From NCBI GenBank assembly GCA_019352135.1, contig JABBNX010000018.1, forward strand, positions 1 through 35,278: a stretch of DNA of 35,278 nt, given 5' to 3'. Below are positions 6,150 to 15,050 of this stretch, one piece after another. Below the pieces are notes generated by a model. The model searched no databases and was not told the origin of the DNA. It saw only the letters and a list, made by a program, of their open reading frames with translations. Position 1 is the stretch's first letter. Each line of letters starts with the position of its first letter. This DNA is from Pseudomonadota bacterium. Its GTDB lineage: Bacteria; Desulfobacterota; Desulfuromonadia; Geobacterales; Pseudopelobacteraceae. Both the position numbers and the translations under genes were made by a program.

Positions 6150-6316
6150 TTGGGCAGCGAGATCGAGACCTTGGCCATCCTGACCACCTCGGCCAACAGT
6201 CTCATTCAACCGCTCCATGACCGGATGCTCCGGTCGATAAAATGATGCTCCATGGTGTATCCAACCTGGTCAAAAATTCCCGCTTCGATTCCCCGGTCTG
6301 TATCGTCCAGGGCTGA
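6150..6316 (+). pseudogene. Remnant of an SOS response-associated peptidase (SRAP/YedK)
   Basis: Two fragments in different frames match the C-terminal half of SRAP proteins. From about 6150 to 6230 the frame reads LAILTTSANSLIQPLHDRM, which corresponds to the conserved ILTT-AN-PIHDRMP block with its histidine, and then runs into a stop. From 6245 to 6316 a second frame reads VSNLVKNSRFDSPVCIVQG and stops, matching the family's VS-VN-NDSPECI C-terminus. The 40-50 residues normally between them are missing and the N-terminal catalytic cysteine region is absent. This is a decayed remnant, not a working DNA-protein crosslink enzyme. Its first bases overlap the end of the polyferredoxin gene. Confidence 0.7.
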
Positions 6317-6399
6317 TAATCCCGCTTGACGTGCCCGTCACGGCCGAACTGGCTTGTGTAAAGCAGCCTCTACAAGATCTGTATTTGTGAGTTTGCAAA

Positions 6400-6588
6400 A
6401 TGGTTATCCAGCATAATCAAAGCGCTCTCACAGTTCATGACAAGGACATGCGGTATATCTATCTGAGCCAACGCTATCTTGACGACTACAAAGTTAAGTA
6501 TGCAGACATCATCGGTAACATCACTATGAGACGGGGCGTACATAACACATCTGCCTCTGCAAAGGTGGTTAATTATGAAAAACAGTAG
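6400..6588 (+). pseudogene. PAS-domain remnant
   Basis: The frame reads HNQSALTVHDKDMRYIYLSQ, then RYLDDYKVKYADIIGN, typical of a PAS sensor domain (the VHD-D-R-IY start and the DII-G turn). After IIGNIT the match is lost, and the frame ends as an unrelated tail overlapping the start of the msrB gene. There is no output domain and no convincing upstream part. It looks like a piece of a former sensor kinase or diguanylate cyclase gene. Confidence 0.55.
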
Positions 6589-7165
6589 AGTACATGCGGT
6601 TTTTATTGCTGTAGTCCTGGTCTTGTCCGGTACTATTCTGGGATGTGCAAACAAGGGAGATTCACCAGCTCTGGCTCAAAACAGGGGGCCGATAAAAGTA
6701 TATTCGTTCGAAAAGAGGGGATTTATCATGAGTGAGAAAATTGTCAAGACTGAAGCGGAATGGGAAAAACAGTTAACGCCCGAGCAGTTCCACATTTTGC
6801 GGGAGAAAGGTACCGAGCAGGCCGGCACGGGTAAGTACGCATATTCTCACGAACATGGCATCTATCGCTGTGCAGGATGCGGCTTGGATCTGTTTCGTTC
6901 GGAAGACAAATATGAGTCCGGCACAGGCTGGCCGAGTTTTTTTGCTCCGATTTCTCCGGACAATATTACCACGGCTGCAGATAACAGCCTCTTCTCACGG
7001 CGAACAGAGGTGCTGTGCCGTCGCTGTGGCGGACATCTTGGCCATGTTTTCAATGACGGGCCACCGCCGACCGGGTTGCGCTACTGCATGAACTCTGCCG
7101 CCCTGGATTTTGTCGCTTTCAAAAAAAAGAACTCTGGGGCAGCGCTGCCGGCCACTGAACAGTAA
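6575..7165 (+). CDS. msrB: Peptide-methionine (R)-S-oxide reductase, exported form
   Basis: A 196-residue MsrB, which reduces the R-sulfoxide of methionine in damaged proteins. Residues 1-25 form a hydrophobic signal peptide ending in ILGC, a plausible though not ideal lipobox, so the enzyme is probably anchored in the envelope. The catalytic domain (about 52-185) has both zinc-binding CxxC pairs (CAGC and CRRC), the GTGWPSF substrate loop and the active-site Cys in RYCMNSAAL. AAAGGTGG precedes the ATG at 6575. A second start at 6728 (MSEKIVKTEAEWEKQL) also has a good ribosome site (GAGGGG) and would give a cytoplasmic enzyme of 145 residues. The gene is preceded by pseudogene debris and followed by the flagellar operon. 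Confidence 0.92.
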   Translation: MKNSRVHAVFIAVVLVLSGTILGCANKGDSPALAQNRGPIKVYSFEKRGFIMSEKIVKTEAEWEKQLTPEQFHILREKGTEQAGTGKYAYSHEHGIYRCAGCGLDLFRSEDKYESGTGWPSFFAPISPDNITTAADNSLFSRRTEVLCRRCGGHLGHVFNDGPPPTGLRYCMNSAALDFVAFKKKNSGAALPATEQ

Positions 7166-7527
7166 ACGAAACTCTTTCGATAGTCACTTTTCAGCGGGTG
7201 TTTTTGATTAGTATGCGAGAATAGGTTTCTGTGGTATCTTGCAGGGTATTTTTCAACTTTATTCACATATGATGGTTTTCCTTGTCATGCTTTTTGATGC
7301 ACAGCCCAGCCATCAAGCGGGACAAAGTCAACAGTTTGACGTTTTCAATAATTTGACACTTGTGGGCAACCTGCATCTCGTCCGTTGTAACAGCAACAAC
7401 GCCGGCATCTGTCGGCTTAACCGTTTTTGCGACGAAATCCAGGCAAAACGGGTGCTTGCGGCATGAAAAATGCAACAAAATGTGGTTCAATACTTCGATC
7501 AACAAGGCGGCGGATAGATACCTTTTT
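7166..7527. other. Intergenic region upstream of flhA
   Basis: No intact gene was recognised. A minus-strand frame (about 7450 down to 7263) reads like a protein C-terminus (TVKPTDAGVVAVTTDEMQVA, then AHKCQIIENVKLLTLSRLM) and may be a remnant, but I cannot name a family. TTGACA at 7353-7358 has no good -10 box at the right distance. I found no convincing sigma-54 or sigma-28 promoter for the flagellar operon here. Confidence 0.4.
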
Positions 7528-9612
7528 ATGGCTAATGGTTCCGTAGAAGCAATAGAGTTACGCGGTTTTCGCAAAAACTCAGACATCTATGTCGCCGTGG
7601 GGTTGATCGGTATCCTGGCGCTGATGATTATTCCTCTCCCGGCGTTCATCCTTGACATCTTTCTGGCCGCCAACATAACGATAGCCTTGTCCATTCTGCT
7701 GATTTGTCTTTATACGGTCCAACCACTTGATTTTTCAGTTTTCCCCTCGGTACTGCTGGTCACAACCCTCTTCCGGCTGGCGCTGAATATCGCCTCGACC
7801 CGATTGATACTGTTGCACGGCAGTGAGGGAGGTGATGCGGCGGGAGCTGTAATCAAGGCGTTCGGGCAGTTCGTCGTCGGCGGCAATTACATCGTCGGCG
7901 CAGTGCTGTTCCTGATTCTCGTTGTCATAAACTTTGTGGTTATCACGAAAGGCGCCGGACGCGTTGCCGAGGTTGCCGCACGCTTTACGCTGGATGCCAT
8001 GCCGGGTAAGCAGATGGCGATTGATGCCGACCTTTCTGCCGGCCTGCTGACGGATAAAGAAGCGAAGTTGCGGCGCATGAAAATATCCCGCGAGGCCGAT
8101 TTCTACGGTTCCATGGATGGTGCGAGCAAGTTTGTGCGCGGAGATGCCGTTGCAGGAATCATGATTGTCCTGATAAATATCTTCGGCGGCTTGATTATCG
8201 GGGTTTGGCAGCAGGGCATGCCGCTGATGAACGCCCTTTCAAACTATACGCTGCTGACAATTGGCGAGGGACTGGTCGCCCAGATCCCTGCCCTTGTTAT
8301 TTCCACGGCAGCCGGCATCCTTGTTACCCGCTCCGCCGATGAGAACAGTTTTGGCCAGGAACTCACCGGGCAGTTTATGAATTACCCGAAGGCTTTTTTT
8401 GTTGCTTCAGGTGTCATGTTTTTGTTTGCGCTCATTCCAGGACTGCCGCATTTTGCTTTTTTACTGCTGTCGGGCGTTACCTTCCTGATTGGCAAGATGG
8501 CTCGCGAGAAGGCAGAGGTTATTGAAGAATCGGCCACGACTGAAGCAACCGCCGGTGAGGAGTCGATTGATCAGGCGTCGAATATACGGCCTCTGGATGT
8601 CCTGGAGCTGGAAGTCGGGTATGGGTTGGTGCCAATGGTTGACGCCGCCCAGAACGGTGAATTGCTGGAACGCATCCGTTCTATCCGCCGCCAGACCGCG
8701 CAGAAAATGGGCTTCGTCGTCCCGCCAATTCACATTCACGACAACCTGCAGCTCAAACCGTATGAGTACAATTTGCTGATTCGCGGTGCACGTGTGGGAG
8801 GAAGTGAGTTGACCGGCCAGTATCTGGCCATGGATTCCGGCGCCGTAACAGCCAGCCTGCCCGGCAAGGCGACCAAAGAGCCGGTGTTCGGCTTGCCGGC
8901 TGTCTGGATCCGGAGCGAAGATCGCGACCAGGCCCAGATCAACGGCTATACGATTGTAGACAGCACCACCGTTGTCGCCACCCATATCAGCGAAATTATC
9001 AAGCGTTATTCACATGAACTGCTTGGCCGGCAGGAACTGCAGCAACTGCTGGATAATGTTGCTGTCACGGCCCCCAAGGTGATTGATGAACTGATTCCGA
9101 ATCTGCTGAACCTGGGAACGGTGTTGCGGGTCGTCAAGAGCCTGCTCAAAGAAGGGGTTTCAATACGCGATATGCGCACGATTCTGGAAAGTCTCGCCGA
9201 TTACGCCTCGCTTACCAAGGACCCTGATGTGTTAACCGAGTTTGTCCGGCAAGGGCTCGGAAGATTCATCGTGGATCAGTATAAGCTTGAAGATGAGACA
9301 CTTTTTCTGGTAACGATTGACCGGGAAATAGAGGATATGATTGCGGATGCGATCCAGCCATCCGATCAAGGGAGCTATCTGGCAATAGAGCCGGCGATAG
9401 CCCAGCAGATCATTGCGTCTATCCGGAGCGTATCCGAACGATTTGGAGCCAGTGGTGCCCAGCCGCTGCTTCTGGCTTCTCCATCAATCCGCCGTCACGT
9501 CAGGAAATTGATTGAGCGCTTTGTCCCGCATATGGCAGTACTGTCACACAACGAGATACCTCAGAATGTCAAAATCCAGTCACTAGGGGTGGTAAGTTTA
9601 CATGCTGGTTAA
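7528..9612 (+). CDS. flhA: Flagellar biosynthesis protein FlhA
   Basis: A 694-residue FlhA, the large gate and docking subunit of the flagellar type III export apparatus in the inner membrane. About eight hydrophobic segments fill residues 20-320, with the family signatures FPSVLLVTTLFRLALNIAST, the cytoplasmic loop GAGRVAEVAARFTLDAMPGK and QMAIDADLSAG. The soluble C-terminal domain (about 350-694) binds chaperone-substrate complexes. The frame is open from 7360, but the family match begins at MANGSVEA, so the ATG at 7528 is chosen; its ribosome site is weak (GGCGG placed far upstream). It heads a 13-gene operon and overlaps flhF by 11 bases. flhB, usually its neighbour, is not here. Confidence 0.95.
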   Translation: MANGSVEAIELRGFRKNSDIYVAVGLIGILALMIIPLPAFILDIFLAANITIALSILLICLYTVQPLDFSVFPSVLLVTTLFRLALNIASTRLILLHGSEGGDAAGAVIKAFGQFVVGGNYIVGAVLFLILVVINFVVITKGAGRVAEVAARFTLDAMPGKQMAIDADLSAGLLTDKEAKLRRMKISREADFYGSMDGASKFVRGDAVAGIMIVLINIFGGLIIGVWQQGMPLMNALSNYTLLTIGEGLVAQIPALVISTAAGILVTRSADENSFGQELTGQFMNYPKAFFVASGVMFLFALIPGLPHFAFLLLSGVTFLIGKMAREKAEVIEESATTEATAGEESIDQASNIRPLDVLELEVGYGLVPMVDAAQNGELLERIRSIRRQTAQKMGFVVPPIHIHDNLQLKPYEYNLLIRGARVGGSELTGQYLAMDSGAVTASLPGKATKEPVFGLPAVWIRSEDRDQAQINGYTIVDSTTVVATHISEIIKRYSHELLGRQELQQLLDNVAVTAPKVIDELIPNLLNLGTVLRVVKSLLKEGVSIRDMRTILESLADYASLTKDPDVLTEFVRQGLGRFIVDQYKLEDETLFLVTIDREIEDMIADAIQPSDQGSYLAIEPAIAQQIIASIRSVSERFGASGAQPLLLASPSIRRHVRKLIERFVPHMAVLSHNEIPQNVKIQSLGVVSLHAG

Positions 9613-10945
9613 AACATTTCAAGCGGCGAGCATGCCGGAAGCGCTGCGCATGGTGAAAGCTGAACTCGGGCCTGATGCCATGATTCTCTCGACAAAAAAA
9701 GAGACCACTGGCGGTTTTCTCGGATTTTTCAGCAAACAGGTCTACCGTGTAACGGCGGCGATCGACCCTGCTCACAAATCGGCTCCCCGCCAGACTGCTC
9801 CTTCTCCGGCTCCGGCTGTGTATCGAGAGGCGCCGCCACGCGAGAGAACGGCTCGCGAGGAGATGGAAAGCTCAATGCTGGCCCCTCTGGCGCGAGAGCT
9901 GAAGGATCTGCGCGAAAAGGTTGAGTCGCTTACACGCAAGGAAGAGGAATCCCGCGTGGAAGCAAAGTCTGCTGATGAAGAGGCCGACAGAGCGGATGGC
10001 GGGATAAACCTTAAAAACATTCCCCGCTCCGATCTCGAGGAGATTAAAAAGTTACTCCTTGCGACGCTGGCAAAAAGCCATGAAGGGGACGCCAAGGACG
10101 TTCAATGGCCGGCAATGGACGCCGGCGCCTCAACAGGGGCGGGGCAGTCGGGTGCGGACCTTCTCCCCGAGGACTCTCCCCTGGCCAGGGAACTGGCAGC
10201 CAGCGGAGTTTCTACCGGCTTGATCAGAACGATTGTCGATACACTCAACGCGCTGCCGCTGGAAAGCGGCAACCAGACAGTAAAGGGGCGGCTCGGCGAA
10301 ACACTGGGGCGGTTGATCAAGTTTGCCGGTACGCTCAAGCTAAAAAAGAACTCTCCCCGCATTATTGCCCTGGTCGGGCCGACCGGCGTTGGCAAAACCA
10401 CGACAACCGCCAAGCTGGCCGCCATGTACGCCCTCAATCGAGGCAACAAAGTAGCGCTGATTACCATGGATATTTTCAGGGTGGGGGCGGTTGAACAGCT
10501 CAAAACCTACTCCCGCATCATGGGAATTCCGCTTGAAGTCGCTTCGACCCCCAAAGAGCTTGAAAAGGCGGTCGAAAAACATTCTGCCTGTGATCTGATT
10601 TTTATCGATACCGCCGGACGCAGCCATAAGGATAAAGAAAAACTTGATGAGATGAAGCACTTCCTCGAGGATAAGATTCCGATGGAAGTCTATCTCTGCC
10701 TTTCAGCAACCACCAAGGATCGTGAACTGGAGGAGATTCTGAATCGTTTCCGGATTTTTCAGGTCAGTAAGGTTGTATTCACAAAAATAGATGAATGTGA
10801 AAGTTTTGGAAACATGGTCAACCTGCTGATGAAGGATAATTTGCAGATTGCATATTTTACAACCGGTCAGCGGGTACCCGAAGACATTGAAATTGCAACA
10901 CCAGCCAAACTGGCTGATATGATTTACCGTGAGGGGGCAGAATGA
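9602..10945 (+). CDS. flhF: Flagellar biosynthesis GTPase FlhF
   Basis: FlhF, 447 residues, a GTPase of the signal recognition particle family that fixes the site and polarity of flagellar assembly. The N-terminal part (1-200) is variable, charged and partly coiled-coil (LKDLREKVESLTRKEEESR). The NG domain follows: the four-helix N region, the P-loop GPTGVGKTTT (about 260), DIFRVGAVEQL, and DTAGRSHKDKEK (about 335). The nucleotide-specificity TKID motif lies near residue 395. Its start lies inside the end of flhA, and its end overlaps fleN by four bases (ATGA), so translation is probably coupled along the operon. It probably acts with the FleN encoded next. Confidence 0.95.
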   Translation: MLVKTFQAASMPEALRMVKAELGPDAMILSTKKETTGGFLGFFSKQVYRVTAAIDPAHKSAPRQTAPSPAPAVYREAPPRERTAREEMESSMLAPLARELKDLREKVESLTRKEEESRVEAKSADEEADRADGGINLKNIPRSDLEEIKKLLLATLAKSHEGDAKDVQWPAMDAGASTGAGQSGADLLPEDSPLARELAASGVSTGLIRTIVDTLNALPLESGNQTVKGRLGETLGRLIKFAGTLKLKKNSPRIIALVGPTGVGKTTTTAKLAAMYALNRGNKVALITMDIFRVGAVEQLKTYSRIMGIPLEVASTPKELEKAVEKHSACDLIFIDTAGRSHKDKEKLDEMKHFLEDKIPMEVYLCLSATTKDRELEEILNRFRIFQVSKVVFTKIDECESFGNMVNLLMKDNLQIAYFTTGQRVPEDIEIATPAKLADMIYREGAE

Positions 10946-11868
10946 GCACCGTACCAGGGACGGGCGACCAGGCTGATACTCTCCGCCAAATGGCTCGCAC
11001 AGCAAAAAAAAATCAGCAGGCCGATTCCTCTTCAGGCAGCGGCTTGGCCGATCAGCAGGGCATACGGGTTATTTCGGTTACCAGCGGCAAAGGCGGCGTC
11101 GGCAAGAGCAATGTCGTCTCCAACCTCGCTATAGCCCTTTCGGCTCAGGGGAAAAAAGTACTGCTGATCGATGCAGACCTTGGACTCGGGAATCTCGATG
11201 TGCTGCTGGGACTATCACCGGTCTACAACCTCAATCATGTTCTGAACGGCGAAAAAGGGTTAATGGATATCCTTATCGACGGACCGGCCGGCATCAAAAT
11301 TATTCCTGCCGGCTCAGGTGTCCAGGAATTAACCAGCCTGGGGCAGCATGAAAAATTGAAGCTGCTGGACGAACTGGACATGCTGGAGGAGCAGTTCGAC
11401 TTTTTGATCGTCGATACCGAGGCGGGCATATCGGAAAACGTCACGTATTTTATCGTCGCCGCCCAGGAAATTTTCGTCGTCGTCACACCCGAACCAACTT
11501 CGATTACCGATGTTTATGCCCTTATCAAGCTTCTGGCGACACGATATTCCGAACATCACTTCAAAGTTCTGGTCAATATGGCCAAGGACAGTGAAGAGGC
11601 GCTGGAGGTCTTTCGCAAATTGGCCAACGTAGCCGGCCGTTTTCTTGATATCTCGCTGGATTACCTGGGCTGCGTCGTCAAAGATGATAAGGTCGTCGAA
11701 GCGGTTAAACGTCAAAAAGCCGTCACTGAACTTTTCCCCGATTCTGAAGCGGCCCAGTGCTTTACCACGCTGGCAAAACGGGTTATTGAAAACAAGCGCC
11801 AGAGCCGGGTTAAAGGTAACATCCAGTTTTTTTTCCGAAGAATGCTCGATTGTGCGGGAGGGAACTAA
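10942..11868 (+). CDS. fleN: MinD-like ATPase FleN/FlhG (flagellar number control)
   Basis: A 308-residue ParA/MinD-type ATPase that limits flagellar number and acts together with FlhF. After a polar N-terminus (residues 1-33) comes the deviant Walker A motif SGKGGVGKSN (about 48-57), then LLIDADLGLGNLDVLLG (about 75-91) and the Walker B-like DFLIVDTEAGIS (about 152-163). It ends in basic residues that may bind the membrane (RQSRVKGNIQFFFRRML), like the C-terminal amphipathic helix of MinD relatives. It overlaps flhF by four bases and fliA starts four bases after its stop codon. The symbol flhG or ylxH is used in other organisms. Confidence 0.93.
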   Translation: MSTVPGTGDQADTLRQMARTAKKNQQADSSSGSGLADQQGIRVISVTSGKGGVGKSNVVSNLAIALSAQGKKVLLIDADLGLGNLDVLLGLSPVYNLNHVLNGEKGLMDILIDGPAGIKIIPAGSGVQELTSLGQHEKLKLLDELDMLEEQFDFLIVDTEAGISENVTYFIVAAQEIFVVVTPEPTSITDVYALIKLLATRYSEHHFKVLVNMAKDSEEALEVFRKLANVAGRFLDISLDYLGCVVKDDKVVEAVKRQKAVTELFPDSEAAQCFTTLAKRVIENKRQSRVKGNIQFFFRRMLDCAGGN

Positions 11869-11872
11869 AGCA

Positions 11873-12619
11873 ATGGCCAAGACGGGCGGTCCAGGTACCG
11901 ATCTATGTCAAACTGCTGACCGTGAACAGTTGATTGTGGAGCATATTCCATTGGTACGCTATCTTGTCGGCAGAATTTCGGCCAAACTCCCTCCGCACCT
12001 CGATTTGCAGGACCTGACAAGTTCAGCCATGATTGGCTTGATAAATGCAGCTGATCGTTTTGACTCCTCACGGGGGGTGCTCTTTAAAACTTTTGCCGAA
12101 CAGCATATCCGGGGGACGATACTGGATGAGCTCCGGTCATATGATGTACTCAGCCGCTCCATGCGTGACAAGTACAAGCGGGTGGAACGGGAACTGCGGC
12201 AGCTTGAGCACCTGCTTGGACGCAACCCTACCAGCGAAGAAATGGCCGATGCATTGCAGATCAGCCTTGACGACTATTTTGAGCTTCTAGACGACGTACA
12301 CGTATTCACCTTCATCAGCCTGGATGACAGCTGGGATGGTGATGACGGCAGCCCGCTCTGTCTTGCGGACGTGCTCTGTGAAGCCGAAGCAAAGAGTCCC
12401 CAGCAGCAGGTTATGAGCATGCAGCTCGCCGAGGCACTTGGACAAGCCATTGACTCTTTACCCGAGAAGGAACGGCTGGCTGTAACGCTTTATTACAACG
12501 AAGATTTCAATCTCAAGGAGATTGGAGAAGCGCTTGGACTAACCGAATCACGCATTTCACAGATTATCAGTCAGGCGATGGTCAGATTGCGTTTGCGTCT
12601 CAGGCTGCACCGGAACTAA
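11873..12619 (+). CDS. fliA: Flagellar sigma factor FliA (sigma-28)
   Basis: A 248-residue FliA/WhiG-family sigma factor that directs RNA polymerase to late flagellar promoters. Region 2 (about 20-95) includes LVRYLVGRISAKLP, DLTSSAMIGLINAADRFD and FKTFAEQHIRGTILDELRSYD. Region 3 follows with RNPTSEEMADAL, and region 4 (about 190-245) carries the helix-turn-helix NLKEIGEALGLTESRISQI. The open frame extends upstream into fleN, but the ATG at 11873 is chosen because GGGAGGG lies just before it and the family match starts soon after. It sits in the middle of the flagellar operon. No flgM for its anti-sigma factor is found next to flgJ or flgN. Confidence 0.94.
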   Translation: MAKTGGPGTDLCQTADREQLIVEHIPLVRYLVGRISAKLPPHLDLQDLTSSAMIGLINAADRFDSSRGVLFKTFAEQHIRGTILDELRSYDVLSRSMRDKYKRVERELRQLEHLLGRNPTSEEMADALQISLDDYFELLDDVHVFTFISLDDSWDGDDGSPLCLADVLCEAEAKSPQQQVMSMQLAEALGQAIDSLPEKERLAVTLYYNEDFNLKEIGEALGLTESRISQIISQAMVRLRLRLRLHRN

Positions 12620-12636
12620 CACAAGGAGAAACTGAT

Positions 12637-13374
12637 ATGAACAGTGGTATGTACGCAGCCGTGTCGGGGAGTCTCGCCGCCATGCAGCGCATGGACTTGA
12701 TCAGCAATAACCTGGCAAACATAAACACCCCCGGCTATAAAAAGGATCAGATGTCATTTGAAAGCTTGCTGGCCGGCACGGCCACCCCACCGGCTGTGCC
12801 ACTGGGTTCAACCGCTGATCCCATTCTGCAGAAGGAAAATATTTATATAGACTATGCCAACGGGCCAATCAGCCAGAGTAGTAATCCACTTGATCTGGCG
12901 CTTGACGGCGAGGGTTTTTTTGCTGTAACCACCCCGGAAGGGACCGCGTACACCCGTCAAGGCAACTTTCGCACTTCAGCCGACGGGACGCTGGTCACCG
13001 TGGATGGTTTTCCGGTACAGGGCACCGGCGGGACTGCAATCAACATCCAGGGGAGCCAGGTGGAAATCGATACGAAAGGCGTCGTTACGGTTGACGGCAC
13101 ACCGGCCGGTGAAATAGCGGTGGTGGATTTTAACAAACCATACTCTCTGACCAAGAAAGGTAACGCCATGTTTGTGCCGGCAAACCCGCAGGCTCCTCTT
13201 CAGGCAGGCACAGCCAAGATCCAGCAGGGGTATATCGAAGGTTCTAACGTCGAAAGCATTTCGGAAATGGTGGAAATGATCGAAACGAACCGCTATTATG
13301 AGGCGTGTACAAAGGTTATAACAGGTTTTAATGACATGACCACAAAAGCTGCCAATGATCTGGGCAGGGTCTAA
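12637..13374 (+). CDS. flgF: Flagellar rod protein FlgF
   Basis: FlgF-type rod protein, 245 residues, exported through the flagellar apparatus to form the proximal part of the distal rod. It has the N-terminal rod motif MQRMDLISNNLANINTPGYKKD, the hook-basal body repeat LALDGEGFFAV, and the C-terminal block NVESISEMVEMIETNRYYEA. It is shorter and more divergent than the following FlgG paralogue, which supports FlgF rather than FlgG. AAGGAGA precedes the ATG. It follows fliA by 17 bases in the operon. Confidence 0.88.
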   Translation: MNSGMYAAVSGSLAAMQRMDLISNNLANINTPGYKKDQMSFESLLAGTATPPAVPLGSTADPILQKENIYIDYANGPISQSSNPLDLALDGEGFFAVTTPEGTAYTRQGNFRTSADGTLVTVDGFPVQGTGGTAINIQGSQVEIDTKGVVTVDGTPAGEIAVVDFNKPYSLTKKGNAMFVPANPQAPLQAGTAKIQQGYIEGSNVESISEMVEMIETNRYYEACTKVITGFNDMTTKAANDLGRV

Positions 13375-13407
13375 TAATTTCACCTACTTTATATAAGGAG
13401 CTACACT

Positions 13408-14196
13408 ATGATTCGTTCACTCTGGACCGCTGCGTCCGGCATGCAGAGCCAGCAAAAGAGCATTGATGTAATCGCCAACAACCTTGCCAATGTAAACACA
13501 ACCGGTTTCAAGAAAAGCCGGGCCGATTTCCAGGACCTTATGTACCAGAACCTGAAAACGACCGGTTCGCCCGCGACAAGCACTACCCAAGTCCCGACCG
13601 GGATCCAGATAGGTTTGGGAAGTCGCCTGGCTGCTGTTACAAAGATTTTCACGCCGGGAGATTTTACCCAGACCGGCAACGAATTGGACGTTGCCATTGA
13701 AGGGGATGGTTTTTTCCCCATTACACTCCCTGACGGCACCACCGGCTATTCCAGGGCCGGCGCATTCAAGCGGGACAGCAACGGGCAGATTGTCACATCA
13801 GATGGCAACCCTCTTTCTCCTTCGATCACCATACCGAGCAATGCCACCAAGATAAATATCGGCAGCGATGGCACCGTCTCCGTCCAGCAGGCAGGACAAA
13901 GCGCCACTACCACTGTAGGAACCATCCAGCTGGCGTCTTTTTCCAACCCGTCCGGTCTTTCCAGCCAGGGAAAAAATATCTACCTTCCCACAGATGCCTC
14001 CGGAACGGCGACAACCGGTACTCCGGGACAGAATGGTACCGGCACTATCGCCCAGGGTCTTCTGGAGATGAGCAACGTTAACGTTGCGGAAGAGATGGTC
14101 AATATGATTGTCGGCCAGCGTGCCTACGAGATCAACTCCAAGGCGGTCACCACTTCGGATGAGATGCTGCAGACAGCCAATAATCTGAAACGCTAG
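13408..14196 (+). CDS. flgG: Flagellar distal rod protein FlgG
   Basis: FlgG, 262 residues, the main distal rod subunit. It starts [20 protein letters not shown] with the rod motif [18 protein letters not shown], includes the FlgG-type stretch [20 protein letters not shown], which FlgF lacks, then [13 protein letters not shown], and ends with the conserved [20 protein letters not shown]. The length is exactly typical of FlgG. AAGGAG lies seven to eight bases before the ATG, 33 bases after flgF. Confidence 0.95.
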   Translation: MIRSLWTAASGMQSQQKSIDVIANNLANVNTTGFKKSRADFQDLMYQNLKTTGSPATSTTQVPTGIQIGLGSRLAAVTKIFTPGDFTQTGNELDVAIEGDGFFPITLPDGTTGYSRAGAFKRDSNGQIVTSDGNPLSPSITIPSNATKINIGSDGTVSVQQAGQSATTTVGTIQLASFSNPSGLSSQGKNIYLPTDASGTATTGTPGQNGTGTIAQGLLEMSNVNVAEEMVNMIVGQRAYEINSKAVTTSDEMLQTANNLKR

Positions 14197-14214
14197 AAAC
14201 GGATCCGACTCCTC

Positions 14215-14928
14215 ATGAATCGCCTATATCATCATATTTTATTATTTCTCCTCATTGCGTTAATCATCTGCCCACGCCAGGCCCTGTCGGCAACTGATCG
14301 GGATCAGGAAGTCCGTAAGGCAGTCGCCGCATTCGTTACAAACCGCACTGCAGGTATGGGATGGGACGTGCACCTGCGCCGGATAACCATCTCTGACGCC
14401 TTGAAGCTCCCGGAAGGGCCCACCGACTACGAGATTGTTGCTCCGCAGCAATGGGAAGGATGGGGGACCGTCAGTATATCTGTCTATGCCCGACAAAAAG
14501 GTAAGGTGGTGCGCAATATTCCTGTACGCATTGAAGTGGCGGCACTGGTTGATACGGTTGTTGCTCTTCGAGAGATAGAATATGGCGCCAGTATCCTGCC
14601 TTCCGATGTGATTCTGCAAAAACGGGAGATTACCTATAATTCCCAACTTGCAGCCCGAACACTTGATGAAGTGATCGGGAAAAGAGCGCGCCTGATCATC
14701 AGGGCCAATCAACCGGTGCGCACGGATCAGGTTGAACGGGTACCGCTGATCAAGTCCGGGCAGATAGTGACCATTGTTGCGGAAAATGAAGTGCTGAAGG
14801 TTTCCGTATCCGGCAAAGCCCGCAGTTCAGGTGCCGAGGGAGACATCATCAGAGTACAAAACCTGACGTCTCTTAAGGAAATACCAGCCAAGGTTATTGA
14901 TGCATCGACTGTTCAGGTAGCATTTTAA
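14215..14928 (+). CDS. flgA: Flagellar P-ring assembly chaperone FlgA
   Basis: FlgA, 237 residues, a periplasmic chaperone needed for P-ring formation by FlgI. Residues 1-26 form a Sec signal peptide ending near ALSA. The C-terminal half (about 115-237) is the SAF/ChapFlgA domain with the family patterns LREIEYGASILPSDVILQKR, RARLIIRANQPVRTDQVE and SGQIVTIVAENEVLKVSVSG. It lies between flgG and flgH, as in other Geobacter-like operons. Its ribosome site is weak (the GGATCC region). A 122-base gap with a small hairpin separates it from flgH. Confidence 0.92.
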   Translation: MNRLYHHILLFLLIALIICPRQALSATDRDQEVRKAVAAFVTNRTAGMGWDVHLRRITISDALKLPEGPTDYEIVAPQQWEGWGTVSISVYARQKGKVVRNIPVRIEVAALVDTVVALREIEYGASILPSDVILQKREITYNSQLAARTLDEVIGKRARLIIRANQPVRTDQVERVPLIKSGQIVTIVAENEVLKVSVSGKARSSGAEGDIIRVQNLTSLKEIPAKVIDASTVQVAF

Positions 14929-15050
14929 ACATTCTGCTCTACGGCAGCCGTTATTTTTTACACTGAACTTTATTTTTCAGTGCGGTTGACAGAAAATATC
15001 GTTGTTAACGAGAGCGCCCAGTTTATCATGGTGCAGTAAAAGGAAGAGGT
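14929..15050 (+). other. flgA-flgH gap with a small hairpin
   Basis: CACTGAA (14961-14967) pairs with TTCAGTG (14976-14982) around a T-rich loop, and TTGACA lies at 14986-14991 without a good -10 box at 16-18 bp. This is the largest gap inside the flagellar operon and could hold a weak internal terminator or promoter. Confidence 0.35.

Noticed and set aside
7360-7527. Upstream extension of the flhA frame
   Set aside because: The family match begins at the ATG at 7528. The extension is Cys/Thr/Asn-rich and unlike FlhA N-termini.
11645-11872. Upstream extension of the fliA frame inside fleN
   Set aside because: fleN is clearly coding in another frame there, and the ATG at 11873 has a good ribosome site.
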